Below the pieces are notes generated by a model that did not search any database, was not told the DNA's origin, and saw only the letters and a list, made by a program, of their open reading frames with translations. Position numbers and translations under genes: made by a program. From positions 20,955,501-21,019,500 of the forward strand of contig CM056736.1 in assembly GCA_029844215.1 (NCBI GenBank): DNA of 64,000 nt, written 5' to 3'. This stretch comes from Przewalskia tangutica. Lineage: Eukaryota; Streptophyta; Magnoliopsida; Solanales; Solanaceae. Below are positions 11,257-22,562 of this stretch, piece by piece (position 1 is the first letter of the stretch; every line of letters begins with the position of its first letter).

Positions 11257-12151
11257 TTCTTGATTAAGCATGTCATTTCCATAATAAGGCTCTTGCTTAA
11301 TGACATTTTTGCCCATCAAAGGATCAGTAATCCTCAGTTCTTATTTGTTTACCGTATTTCGTTGAATTAGTGTAAAGATGTTATCATAATTTGAACTTAT
11401 GAATGTCTGAAATAATTAAATACTAGTATTTCCCTTTGTAAATATGTAGTGCATTCATACTATATTAAATAAAGTATAAAGAGGATTCAGGAAAGAATAA
11501 AAATTAGAAATCACTTTTTTTTTTTTTTTTTGATAATACCGTTCTCGGGGTGGCTAAGTCTTCATATCGCTAAGATCTGCACATCTTTGATCTTATCTTT
11601 CCCGAAGCGAATGAAACCCGTTCTAGCGCCACCGCTGTAAATCGCGGGATGTCGTCGCGTTCGATGGCTCGATCACCACCAACGGATTAATCTTCTGGTC
11701 CGCAGTGATGTAATAGGGACGATCGATAACTTGTGGTTCAAGTCAAGTAGTCCAGAAAAGATAGCAGCGTACTACCTTTTAGGCTCTTTGCTGGTCTGCC
11801 AATGGGTTTCCAGACTGCCAAAGTATTTGCCTTTTATCTCCTCCTCAGACTCTTTCGTGTGGTGTGATACCTTTCTAGATTTTTTTTGAAACTTCTATTT
11901 CTAATTTTGTTTTTTACTATAATTGTTTTTTCAAGTCTAGAAGCCCTAAAGAGTCTTCCAAACGGCATCTAGATAGAAAAAAAGAAGAAGGGTAAATTTC
12001 ATCTTTTGTAGCATTAAATGTTCTCTCAAAATATAGAATTGGACAGGAGCATATATGATATATTGGCATAGTCTTGATACTTGAAAAAATGTTTTGAATA
12101 TTCTACTAAATAAAAAAAAGTGAACACTGGGGGTAAATAAGTAGGACTGAG
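11257..12151. other. intergenic spacer with a GC-rich island
   Basis: No gene recognised. A T-tract of about 18 nt near 11515-11531 borders a stretch of about 330 bp that is clearly less AT-rich than its surroundings (11535-11870). This stretch is flanked by a perfect 12-bp inverted repeat (11500-11511 and 11897-11908). It could be a retroposed sequence or a small DNA element. Confidence 0.35.
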
Positions 12152-12420
12152 CCAAAGAAATAATCTATTGATTATATTCATTAATAAAAAAATATATATA
12201 TAATTTACAATTTTTCATAATAGAAAAATCTTATTTCTATTCTACTCTCAAAATCTTCTAGTAGTAATACAAGAATTATATAATTATGATAAATGTACAA
12301 TGCTAATAAATATATAAGTATTTACACTATAATTGAGGCAATCGTGATATACACTTAATTAAGGGAAGGTATATCACGATACTACTATACAAAACCGTAA
12401 GATATTCTATATTTATCACA
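12152..12420 (-). repeat. Copia-2 3' LTR, 269 bp
   Basis: On the minus strand it starts TGTGATAAATATAGAATATC at 12420. Its far end has lost the canonical CA but aligns in length exactly with the 5' LTR. Both copies share the segment containing TTTACACTATAATTGAGG (+ strand). Confidence 0.82.
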
Positions 12421-12877
12421 CACCCGCAGTCATAGCGGGCGGTCTTCGTACGCTGAGACTGTCCCTAAAATTCTCAAAGAGTACTGACGGAAGACATTTG
12501 GTAAAGATGTCTGCAATTTGATACCTGGAAGTGATATGACAGACGCGTACTTGTACACGAGCTACCTTTTCGCGAACAAAGTGAATATCCATCTCGATAT
12601 GTTTAGTGCGTTGGTGTTGAACGAGATTACCAGAAAGGTAGATGACACTACAATTATCACAATAAACCAAAGTAGCTTTCTGAATAGTACAATGAAGCTC
12701 TAAAAGAAGATTACGTAACCATCATGATTCATAAACCACATTGGTCACCCCTCGATACTCGGCCTCTGCACTAGAGCGTGACAACGTAGACTGACGCTTT
12801 GCAGACCATGCGACCAAGTTATTACCAAGAAACATGCAATAGGCGGACGTGGAACATCTGGTATCCGGACAACTACC
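12421..12877 (-). pseudogene. Copia-2 RNase H remnant
   Basis: The minus strand from 12670 encodes YCDNCSVIYLSGNL, RTKHIEMDIHFVREKVA and IADIFTKCLP, the C-terminal half of copia RNase H. The start (12877-12671) is broken by stops and frameshifts. Confidence 0.82.
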
Positions 12878-13665
12878 TCAATCAGCATTTGTATACGAGA
12901 CCAGTGTAGATGTCAAAGACGAATATGAATGTAAGTTATAGTCAAGTGTTTCCTGAATGTATCTAATAATGCGTTTGAGCACATTCATGTGTTCAATCCT
13001 GGGATCATGCATAAAAAAAAACACATGTTGTACGGCATACGTAATGTCTGGTCTCGTGAAAGTCAGATACTGAAGAGCCCCTGCAAGACTGCGATAACGG
13101 GTCGAATCCTCGTACGGTGAGCCAGCCGCAGCACCCAACTTGGGTTTAGTATCAATTGGAGTGGAAATAGACTTGCATGAGGATATACCAACTCGATTAA
13201 TGATCTCAGTTGCATACTTCCGTTGTGATAAGAATAACCCACCTGCATGACGAGTGAAAACAATCTCCAAAAAGTAACTCAAGGGTCCCAAGTCTTTCAT
13301 AACAAACTTAGAGCTGAGCATTGTCATGATAGACTTGCGTAATGCATCAGAAGAGGCAATCAAGATAATATCATTCACATATAATAGTATATAAGTCAGG
13401 AAAGAACCAAGACGATATATGAACAATGAATTATAAGACCTGCTGTGAGAAAACCCAATAATTGAAACATAGTCTGCAAACCTCTTATATCAAGTTCGTG
13501 GGGACTACTTAAGCCCATACAAGAACTTCTTCAACAAATATACACGATGAGGATATTTGAGATCCCTAAACCCAAGGGCTGATGCATATAGACTGTCTCC
13601 TTGAGATCACCATGTAACAAAACATTCTTCACATCTAACTGATGAATGAGTGATGCGCGAAAAGA
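12878..13665 (-). pseudogene. Copia-2 reverse transcriptase C-terminal two thirds
   Basis: Reading down from 13665: HQLDVKNVLLHGDLKETVY, then after breaks an open stretch of 182 codons (13426-12878) with LLYVNDIILIAS, KDLGPLSYFL and ALQYLTFTRPDI. The catalytic YVDD box reads YVND, an Asp-to-Asn change that by itself should abolish polymerase activity. The N-terminal RT part was lost where family X sequence begins at 13666. Confidence 0.85.
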
Positions 13666-15143
13666 TGCACACACTTTAACGCAAGTGCACGTTATCGTGA
13701 CAAGTAATATAATCTTGGTAAGACCGAATATCGTCCACAAGGATTCGTGTTCAAGTACCAATTATCTATATTTTGGTATCTATTTGGTAACCGATATTGA
13801 TTTTTGTTGATTATAACTAACAATTATAAAGGCTAATTAACTATAGGTTTACTTCAGTTATGATGAGAATAGGGCTTCCACGTCTCCTCAACTATCCGCT
13901 TATGTTACTTATTAATGCAATGAATTATGGATCTTCTTCTCTCAGAGCTAGCAGGTTTACGAAATCGTTTTATACTTCCGTTAAGGCTATATAAACACTC
14001 AACCCCAGTATTGCTCATTTCTACCTTTCGGTGATAAGGATGACTCTATAGGAGGATTAAGACCAAAAACCTAGTTAACCGTCACGCGCCATACGTAAAA
14101 TTAGGGTTGTTAAGCCTCTCATTAACCCTACATAAGTAATTGAGGTATTTTCATCCCCAATCCAAAATATGTCTACCCAACTTACATCATATTCACAACC
14201 TCCCCCTTTCGAAGTTTGATTAGAAATCATATAAGTAATGATAATTAGTGATCAATTAATTATCAAGCATTCAAAGCAATTATTGGATAAATCTCAACAA
14301 GAAGAAGAATTACCATAAACATGCATCAATTCATAACATAAGTTTCTAGTGATTTAACATGGAAAGCCCTATAAAGGAATTAGTTCCTAGCCATTGATAT
14401 GACAAAAACTAATTCAATATCCAACATAAAAACTGAAATAAAGTAAAAGAAAGAAAAGAAAATACTTAATAATGAGTCTCCAAGCCTTCTAGCATCCAAG
14501 GGTTGTGTTGTGGAATATTTACAAGATGGATTGATGGAAGGATGGATGTAGAATAGTGAATGGTGGAATGGAGAATGCTTTCCTCTAATGATGTAGAAAT
14601 TATTTATAGACCAAGAATCCTTTAGGTGAAGGGTTAAGGATTTGTAAGTAGAAAAAGTTATTAGAATCCTTTTAGGTAAGGGTTTTAAGGTAGGAAAAGT
14701 TATCCCTTTAGGTAGGAAAAGTAATCCCTTTAGGATTCTGGAAACATGTCAAATTCGGCCCAGACTTCATAAATTCCGCGTCGGCGCCGCGGCGCCTGAA
14801 ATTCATCAACTCTCGGGACTTTCAGCATTTTGGGCGCCGCGGCGCTGCTGCCAGGCGCCGCGCTCCGGTGACATTTTTCTGGCGAATTTCCGTTTCGTCG
14901 TCTGGACTTCGTCTGATCTCCTCTATAATTTCCGGAACTTCTTAGACTTCATTCCTTGGCCCTTTTTGTGTGCAATTTCATCTCATTTATGCTCATTTCA
15001 TCTCCTTTTCGCTATTTTTCCATTTTTGACCGCTGTGACACAAAAGAAAGGAAAACGACCCTAATACTGTACTAAACATAAATGAAATGAGTAAAATACT
15101 AACTAAAAATGACTCAAAAGGTGTATATAAAATACACCGATCA
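13666..15143 (-). repeat. family X LTR, 1478 bp, nested in Copia-2
   Basis: On the minus strand it begins TGATCGGTGTATTTTATATA just after a polypurine tract and ends GTTAAAGTGTGTGCA. It is homologous to the solo LTR at 7586-8817. Shared words include ACCGAATATCGTCCAC near one end and GTGTATATAAAATA near the other. The extra length is mostly within 14520-14750, where the phrase CCTTTAGGTARGG is repeated several times. Confidence 0.75.
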
Positions 15144-16590
15144 AATACCCCCAAACTTAACATTTGCTCGCCCTCGAGCAAAGATAAAAAATATAAACAA
15201 AGACGTGAAAGAAAATAAAATAAAATGACTCAAAGACATTGATCAAATTGTTGTATAATTGTCACTTAGAAAAGCATGAAGGTTAGTAGGATAATATGTA
15301 GGAACATATAGCATGGATTTTTAGCATTCTAAACACTCAAGTCAGTTATTTCGCAAATTCAATTTAATCATACTCAATGGAAGTAAGAATACCTAATTAT
15401 GCATGTTAATTTCAAAATCCTATGACATGTTTACTTGCTATTCTCCACTAATCATGGATACACATATTAGAGATCTTCAGGGCTTTTCAGGATTGTAATG
15501 TAGGCTTAGGCAGGGGTAGGTAAAAATAGGCATTTAGGCTCAATTTACGTACCATAAGCTCTTTTTCTTTCAACTCTTCCATTTTCTTTTGATTTTCTTT
15601 TTCACTTCATACATATCTTTCCCCTCTTTTGTTTTGAGAGAATGAGGTGTATGATGAATAGCAGATACCCCCAAACTTAGGCTTTTGCCTATTTATTATT
15701 ACTTTTTCATTGGGGTGCATAAAAATTGTTTACTCTCTTTTTTTGTCTCTTTTTCAACACTTTATATTCCAAACATCTCAATTTTTCACTTATGACACAA
15801 GTATGAAATTTTAGGGTGTCAAAGAAAGGTCTTATTTTAGGCCCAAAGGGGCTGACTAGGGATATAATTTGACTGTCAGGGATAGGCAAAGAATGGTAAG
15901 AAAGGGTTAACAAAGAAATGCCTGAGTCATCTCCCTAACATGCATATCCTAACTATTTCGCCTCAAATAGCAAGCAAACACATAGGTTTAATCATTAACA
16001 ATGCATAAATCAAGCACGATACCCCAAATAGTCCGATTTCATGAATTTTTGGCATATTTAACCTAAGTGTTCAGATGGTTGCTTCTAATTCCATTACATT
16101 ATGTTACTTTACTTCACTAGGTGTTTCAAGTAACTACATCATGCATGATCTAAAAAAAAAATTATGACTCAAACAAAATACTCAAAAAAAATACCAAAAC
16201 AATTCAAAAAGACTCAAAAAACAATAAAACATCCCCCCAAACTTAAATCACACATTGTCTCCAATGTGTGCATGACTCAAAAAAAATACGGACAACTTAC
16301 TGACACAACACAGCGGCCATAACGGAGGTCTAGGAGGAAAAATTCTAGAATTTGCACTAACTGGTTTCGAGTTCCGCGCCGCACGAGATTCGGCCGGCAC
16401 ACGCTAATCTGGCTCGCTCGGTTCTCAGCCAGCGGCCGCTTCGGCACCACTACTGCCACGACCGAACCGGGCCCGTGACTGGTGCCTTACCCCGGGCACC
16501 CTAGTGATACAACATCAGAGAAAACCATCGGAAATAAAAACTCATGAAAGAAAACAGTGAAATAAGAAAACAAAGCAACCCAAACGGTTA
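15144..16590 (-). mobile_element. family X internal 3' region, non-coding
   Basis: Adjacent to the LTR start are a polypurine tract (minus strand TAAGTTTGGGGG, 15159-15148) and further AT-rich sequence. Two more copies of the same box lie at 15679-15668 and 16245-16234. A GC-richer block at 16290-16510 follows. I see no polymerase domain, so this is the 3' untranslated part of an LTR element whose remaining body is gone. The boundary with the next element, near 16590, is approximate. Confidence 0.5.
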
Positions 16591-16599
16591 CCTTTTTGC

Positions 16600-19500
16600 A
16601 CATAAATGAAAACTTGAGCATATCCTTACAAACTCTTCACACAACAAAGCATGCACTCTCTAAGAATTTTGAAACCATAATGACGGACAGGCCCCGCCAT
16701 GCCCCCGAATATACAAAAGTCTACTACTTGGAACCGTATCACGTGACAAGCTTCCGAGATATGGAGCTTTCCGAGAACCGAACAGCGATCCTAAGAGCGG
16801 ATCGCCAAGCTATGTACCTCAACTGCGACATGAACGCAGCCTCCGGCGAGGTCGATAACAGTACCAAGTATGTGAACGAAAATCAGTAAATGAAATCATA
16901 ATAGTCTATATAAAACAGAGACATGTATGATAACCAAACTACGCTCACAATATATATTAGCGATCATGTCAAGATAGGACTCATGCCCGTGAAATCATCA
17001 CTCAAATACAACCCGAATTTAACCCGCACAATGGCGCATGCCTCGGCATCTCACCTCGGTATAAGCATGGCCCTCGAACTGCCCTAATGGGCCCATACCC
17101 GTGGACCATCCAACGTCGGTATGCCCAAAGGAGATAACAAGATAACAATCCCTGTGGAAGCATACCCGTGGGCTACCCAACGTGTCAGTATGTCCAAACA
17201 AATAACAAGAGAATACTCACCGTGGAAGCATACCCGTGGGCTACCCAACGTGTCAGTATGTCCAATCAAATAACAAGATACTACTCACTGTGGAAGCATA
17301 CCCGTGGGCTACCCAACGTGTCAGTATGTCCAATCAAATAACAATAATAACACCCCTAATGGAAGCATACCCGTGGGCCTCCCAACGTGTCAGTATGTCC
17401 ATCAAGAATCGATATAGTGGAAGCATACCCGTGGGCTACCCAACGTGTCAGTATGTCCATTAATCAACCAGATAGCCGACCCTCCAACGAGAGACGCGGT
17501 AGCATAGAAATACAACACTTGCACAACAAAAGCTATCACAACAAGCATAGGCCAGTTCAACGTACTTTCATTTCATGTCAACAAAATTCCGGGTTTCAAC
17601 CCCAAAATACGACATACTTTCATTCCTTCAAAACAAAGACCTCTTTCTACGTAAAATCCACACGATACTAACACCCGTAGTATCGAACACATTCAGGTTT
17701 AAATCAAGCACTTTAAACATTTTTTAGCACAACGTCAAGTATACCATCTAAAAATCTGATAATGAATCCATTCCTTTATTCCTATAAAGTCATTATAACT
17801 AACTTCCCATAAAGCTGTTATAACACTTCATGTTTTAAAACAAGTCAAGACAAAACCATGCCTTTCTTTTAAAACAAAACACTTCAAATTCTTAAGTCTC
17901 TTTTCTTTTAGAAATTGAGTTCCTTACCTTGGGATTTTTAAGAAGATCAAAACTTGATTACAATAATTCTTATTAGAGCAGTCATGATCTAGGAAATGTA
18001 ATACCATTTTGTATTATCTTAGCTTCTATGCAGATGGAGGTTTCTACTGGTTTTAATATGATTAATTGTCATTACTTCTTTCCTTTATCGACGCTGCATT
18101 GGCTTGTTCGGTCCTTATTCCCATTTCCGAAATTTATGTAACATTATTCTTTTAAAAACCAAGTACTCATTTCTCACGAATGAGGTTTCACACTTTTCAA
18201 CACCATTTAGGTCAATTACAAGTCAAGTCTCTTATCTTTTGAAATCAACTACCCACTCTTTTACCTACATAAAGTGGTTATAACAAACTTCCCATAAAGC
18301 CGTTATAACACTTTATGTTTTAAACCAACCAATTTCAACTATAAGCCCTTATGAGACCAAGAGGGCTTATTCTTTAACAACTGGTACCCATTACTAACGA
18401 ATGGGAGTTTACTACTTTTTCACACAATCAAGACCTTTACACTTCATATCAAGTCAAGGCACAAAAGGGAAATTTAATTCCTTTAACACACGTGCGTCTA
18501 TCGCACTATATATTTCACAAATAGTCATGCTGAAGAGGATAGGAAGAATCACATACCTCTCGACGATTATCGACGGTTAGCAAAATGCTCCACAGTACTT
18601 TCCCCCCTTAAGTAGAATATGCTACCGTAGTACTTCAATCCTATAAGGGTCATAAAACGTCTATCAATCTCTATCTTCGAACGTAGAATAAACTAAGTGC
18701 AAAGTCCCTAAATTCTACGACAATTTGGACAGAACTTCCTTTGTTTCTACTTACTATGCCACCTCTTTCAAGGCCGAATTTCAATAACCAACGCCACATT
18801 TAAGGCACACAATTCAGCTAACCACAAAGGGGATTACACGCCTTTACAGGACGCGTAAAATTCCGCCCCACAATGATACAAAATAAACCAATAATTTCCA
18901 TGCCATTCTTGGCCAACAATAAACCAATCCTAAACCCCTTTCCAACTCTTTTCCAATCCAAGTTCTTAGGTCTAACATGATATCTAGCCCTAGACATCTT
19001 CAACAACTACAATCCCCCTTTACAACATGCGACGACCAAATTAGTAACCAAATTGAAGTTAAAATCTTAAGGCTAACATGCCCATTTTCGGTTTCAACAA
19101 GACAACAAGATCCAAATCTATTCAAATATAACACTGTGCTCAATTCTAAACTACTAAAATATAATGACCTCGGGCTCATTTCTAAACTACTAAAACAAGT
19201 ATAACTCATAACCAAGAGAGGAAACTTTACCTTTGGAGAAACCCACAAAACCCCTTTCTTCCACTTCTTTTCCACAAACTCGTCTACCAGCTTCCTACAA
19301 GTTTACCCACACTTTTCCTTCTTGCCGCTCCAACAGCTTCCTCTTAAGCTAGGTTTTCTTCAAAATCTAGAGAAAAGGAGAGGGTTTTCTGGGAGGGTTT
19401 GAGAAGAAATGGCCAAGTCTTCCAAGACTTGGCCCTAAAATAGCCCTTAACTGTCAAAGGATGGGAGGGACACTTGTCACCCTCCCATAGGCTTTTAACA

Positions 19501-19932
19501 AAATATCCCCGATTTTCTTTTCCCGAAAAATCCGCCTTCGCAGTGCTCGCCACGCCATGGCGCTCCACTTCGAAAATAATTTCAGCATTCAGGCGGCTGC
19601 AACCCTCGCGAACCTCAAGATAAACCTAGGCCGCGGCACTGCACTTCGAACCGAAACCATTGTTTTGCCTGACTGCGCACCAAACTTGAAACTTTCATTA
19701 CTTTTGACTCTGATGTCCTATCGACGAACGGTTTGTTGCGTTGGGAACTAGGTTTAACGGACTACACACTAGGCTCTTTAAACACCTCGAAATTCTTAAC
19801 AACTGGGGTACAACACTCCAAGGTAGACTCGAAATCCGTCCAACACATGTTGCCCACTTATCTTTCCACTTCCAAATCTTATTTTCCTTGGTATGTTCTT
19901 ATCTTAAATTATTGAATTTACGGGGTTTAACA
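16600..19932 (-). repeat. LTR of a Ty3/gypsy (Del/Tekay-like) element, about 3.3 kb
   Basis: The minus strand begins TGTTAAACCCCGTAAATTC at 19932, directly after a long G-tract. The TGT-AA-CCCCGTAAATT style is what I recall for solanaceous Del-type gypsy LTRs. The distal part carries a 68-bp tandem repeat (17094-17465). The far end near 16600 is not precisely located. No gene lies inside; open frames near 17236-17671 are encoded by the tandem repeat. Confidence 0.65.
17094..17465. repeat. 68-bp tandem repeat, 6 copies
   Basis: The phrase CATACCCGTGGGCTACCCAA recurs, with variants, at 17094, 17161, 17229, 17297, 17366 and 17424. Periods are 67, 68, 68, 69 and 58 bp. Each unit also contains CGTGTCAGTATGTCC. 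It lies within the gypsy LTR. Confidence 0.88.
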
Positions 19933-19955
19933 TTCTCCCCCCCCCCCCCCCCCCC
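19933..19955 (-). other. gypsy polypurine tract (19-G run)
   Basis: The + strand has a run of 19 C at 19937-19955; on the minus strand it is a G-run ending GAGAA right before the LTR. The minus strand just upstream encodes FGTNVSKGG-like residues, the usual end of pol in this group. That supports this being a PPT rather than random homopolymer. Confidence 0.65.
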
Positions 19956-20436
19956 TTAGAAACATTCGTCCCGAATATTCCTTCTAAGTCTCCAAAATGC
20001 AGACGCCGGTATAGTCTTCACCACCGCACTTACAAAAGAATCAGTTATGCCACTCATGACCATAATATACAAATCACGCAAAACTCTAAATTCCAGCCGA
20101 AGAGGGATCATCTCTAATATCACAAAAACTCCCACCACTCATGGGCTTATTACCCGAATATACTCCCCGTACTATGTACTCCGACAAAGATAACTGAAAA
20201 AAATCTTTTACTCTAGCCAACCTTACCTCTAAGGTCTCGATTCTTATAAATTCTAAAGTTCATAGTTTCTCATCCCCAGACCTTCCCTTTTTCACTAACC
20301 AGGCTTCTAAATCACATTTTTAACATCAAACTATCCGAACATAAAACTTAACACATTACCATAACATCAATGCCTACTAGTCTCTAGAGGGTTAAGAATA
20401 TACCTGTAACTATTGCTTCACTTCCCCTTTGTCGTT
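19956..20436 (-). pseudogene. gypsy 3' end of pol, decayed
   Basis: Only the last few codons before the PPT are recognisable. The rest is stop-rich. Because gag follows directly upstream on the minus strand, nearly all of protease, RT, RNase H and integrase has been deleted. Confidence 0.4.
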
Positions 20437-20905
20437 CTACTCATGTTCCTTCCCTGCACGGCGCACAAAAGAAGGAGATGAATCAGCCACCGATCCCGAA
20501 GGCTGAGTCTCTACATCCGCGCTACCTCTGGTTGGATAATTTCTCGCAAAATGGACCTGCTTTCCGCATGCAAAACAAACTCCAATTCCAGCACGACACT
20601 CCCCATCATGGAGCCTACCACAACGGCCACAACGAGGTAGGGGTGGTCCCATCTGACTAACGTCCCTGCTCCCCCAAAACTCAAACTTGGAGCCCGACCG
20701 CCTCGAATCTCCGATCGCCCAAGATCGCGTGGCGAGCACTCCAGATCGGGCGAGGCGCATAACTAGTCTGGCCGAGGCCGCCGCCTCGGCGTCACGAGAG
20801 GACCTCGCTGTCCCGCCCTCTCGCCGATTCGTTATTCCGCCGACTTACGCCTCACACCTGCATAAGTCGCAGACGCGGCAACATCCATGCCTGGCTGAAG
20901 AGCTA
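20437..20905 (-). pseudogene. Ty3/gypsy gag fragment with double zinc knuckle
   Basis: The minus strand, open from 20760 to 20437, encodes CGRCGRLHDGEC and CFACGKQVHFARN. These are the two adjacent cysteine/histidine motifs at the end of Del-type gypsy gag. In the second knuckle the final Cys is a Tyr (ARNY), so it could not bind zinc normally. GC content is higher than in the neighbours. The junction with Copia-2 lies near 20905. Confidence 0.75.
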
Positions 20906-21790
20906 CTCCCGTGCAACTCTCTGTTGAATACGAGTGACTAGTCTATGACTCGGAGGAGAATTAGATGAATTTTGGGAAACATCAGGACCAGGGACGGACT
21001 GGCCAGCAGGCAGTGGGCCTACTGGCCCAACATGGAAACAGTAACCGAGACAAGACCAAATTCTGCATTAGGCTGGGCAATTGACCCAATTACAGAACCG
21101 ATGCGAAAACTGGCCCAATGATCGAACTGGTACCAGTGGGTATCAACGTAGCAGTGAGCCCTCTGGCGGATTTGGGGTGCGGGATATGTCTGATAAATGG
21201 TGGATAATATACAGAGAGACCTCGTCATCCAAAAATTATACGAACTAGGAACGAGACTACTCACTTTAGCAAACAGAAATTGAGATTCATAAAAAATAAC
21301 ATGGCGACTAATGATAATTTTATTAGAGGATAAATCAAAATATTTGTAACCACGATGATTAGACGGATAACCCAAAAACACACAAGATGTAGACCGACCT
21401 GAAGTTTGTTAATTGTGATGGACAGAAATAAGGGATAACATAAGCACTCAAAGACCCTAAGATGTGAATACGAATGTGTCTTATTATATAATATTTGAAG
21501 AGGGGATGAATATGCCAAACCTTTGGTAGGAAGAATGTTATGGAGATAAGTAGCCATTTGTAGAGCATGATGCCAAAAGGAAGGAGGGGCGGAAGACTGG
21601 ACCAATAAATGCGGATAATATTATTAATGGTACGAATTTTACGTCCGACTTTCCCATTTTGTGAGGACGTATGAGGACAAGAGAAACGAAACTTGATACT
21701 ATTATTATCACAAAAATCCCGAAATAACTCATTATCATATTCTCTGCCATTATTACATTGAATATTCTTAAATTTTCCATTCGAATTGAG
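20906..21790 (-). pseudogene. Copia-2 integrase and linker, multiply frameshifted
   Basis: Reading down the minus strand: CNNGREYDNELF (second catalytic Asp replaced by Asn in this copy), SCPHTSSQNGKVGRK (the Glu position reads Gly), PPSFWHHALQMATYLHNIL, SYSHLRVFECLCYPLF, and FLGYPSNHRGYKYFD with ISRHVIF. Several frameshifts separate these pieces. The linker ends with SPPSHRLVTRIQ near 20930, beyond which foreign sequence starts. Confidence 0.82.
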
Positions 21791-22199
21791 TACGGATGAA
21801 AGCTCTAAATTTTAAAAAGATAGAAAAAAATTGAGATTTTTTCGCTAACTGCTCAATAATCGTCTGCAAGAGGTCGGTAGAAATAGTGGAGTAAATCCAC
21901 TGAAGAACATTAGCATCAAGAGTCATTCATAACTTAGGATCATCCTCGGGTTTGGGCACCTCTGTATCCATAGGAACCGCGGGGATAATATGATAGAGGA
22001 CTTGATGCGAGCGTGCGTGAACTTTGAACAGTTCGGCCCACGTCGCATATTGTACATTTTCTTTTTCAAGAATGATATGGATGTATTTCTTGATGTTAGA
22101 AATAGTAATGGCGGGGTGAAACATGTTCTTAGCCATAATAGCAACTAACAACGTGAAGAAGGGATTTGAAAGAAAATTTAGGAAGAGGAAAAACAACAA
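21791..22199 (-). pseudogene. Copia-2 gag remnant
   Basis: The minus strand from about 22137 encodes MAKNMFHPAITISNIKKYIH and ATWAELFKVHARSHQVLYHI, matching the start of the Copia-1 gag. A stop at about 21927 interrupts it. The continuing frame shows NVLQWIYSTISTDLL, after which most of gag and all of protease are missing. Confidence 0.8.
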
Positions 22200-22281
22200 T
22201 TTCGGGCACAGAAACCGAGACCGAGAGCTCGGAATCGGACTGTTTGGACGGAAAAATGGGGAGGAAAATAAGAGACTTACA

Positions 22282-22293
22282 CTTCTGATACAA
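22282..22293 (-). other. Copia-2 primer binding site
   Basis: The minus strand has TTGTATCAGAAG next to the LTR end, a decayed form of the initiator tRNA-Met PBS. Confidence 0.65.
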
Positions 22294-22562
22294 TGTAAGA
22301 AATAATCACTTGATTATTTTCATTAATGAAAGAGTATATATACAATTTATAATTTTCCATAATAGGAAAATTTTATTCCTATTTTACTCTCAAAATCCTA
22401 TTTTAATAGTATAAAAATTCTATAATTATAGTAAGTGTACTATGCTAATGAATATAAGTATTTACACTATAATTGAGGTACCCGTAATATACACTTAATT
22501 AAGAAAAAGTGTATATCACGGTACAACTATACAAAACCGTGAGATATTCTATATTTATCACA
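22294..22562 (-). repeat. Copia-2 5' LTR, 269 bp
   Basis: On the minus strand it starts TGTGATAAATATAGAATATC at 22562 and ends TTATTTCTTACA at 22294, next to the PBS. Confidence 0.85.

Larger units (their letters stand above)
12152..22562 (-). mobile_element. Copia-2: degraded copia element with composite internal insertion
   Basis: Two 269-bp LTRs (22294-22562 and 12152-12420 on the minus strand) bound a copia coding region that reads from gag at 22.2 kb to RNase H at 12.4 kb. The stretch 13666 to about 20920 consists of unrelated LTR-element sequence. The N-terminal part of RT is missing at the junction, so insertion was accompanied by deletion. No convincing target duplication remains. 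Its proteins resemble those of Copia-1, so the two probably belong to one lineage. Confidence 0.85.

Noticed and set aside
11185..11370. 61-codon frame overlapping the Copia-1 3' LTR and flank as a host gene end
   Set aside because: It starts inside the LTR and shows no recognisable domain. The part beyond the LTR could not be connected to the left flank in an open frame.
16596..16889. 97-codon open frame on the + strand
   Set aside because: Lies in the gypsy LTR, antisense to the element. No domain, and related LTR sequence as I recall it is non-coding.
17236..17671. Open frames of 75-94 codons with repeated AYPWATQRVSM
   Set aside because: Encoded by the 68-bp tandem repeat in a gypsy LTR. 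No gene structure around them.
19937..19955. 19-C homopolymer as a sequencing artefact or microsatellite
   Set aside because: Its position directly before an LTR start and after the usual pol C-terminus makes a polypurine tract more likely, although the exact length may be unreliable.
20478..20941. Plus-strand open frames opposite the gypsy gag
   Set aside because: Shadows of the minus-strand zinc-knuckle gag in GC-rich sequence.
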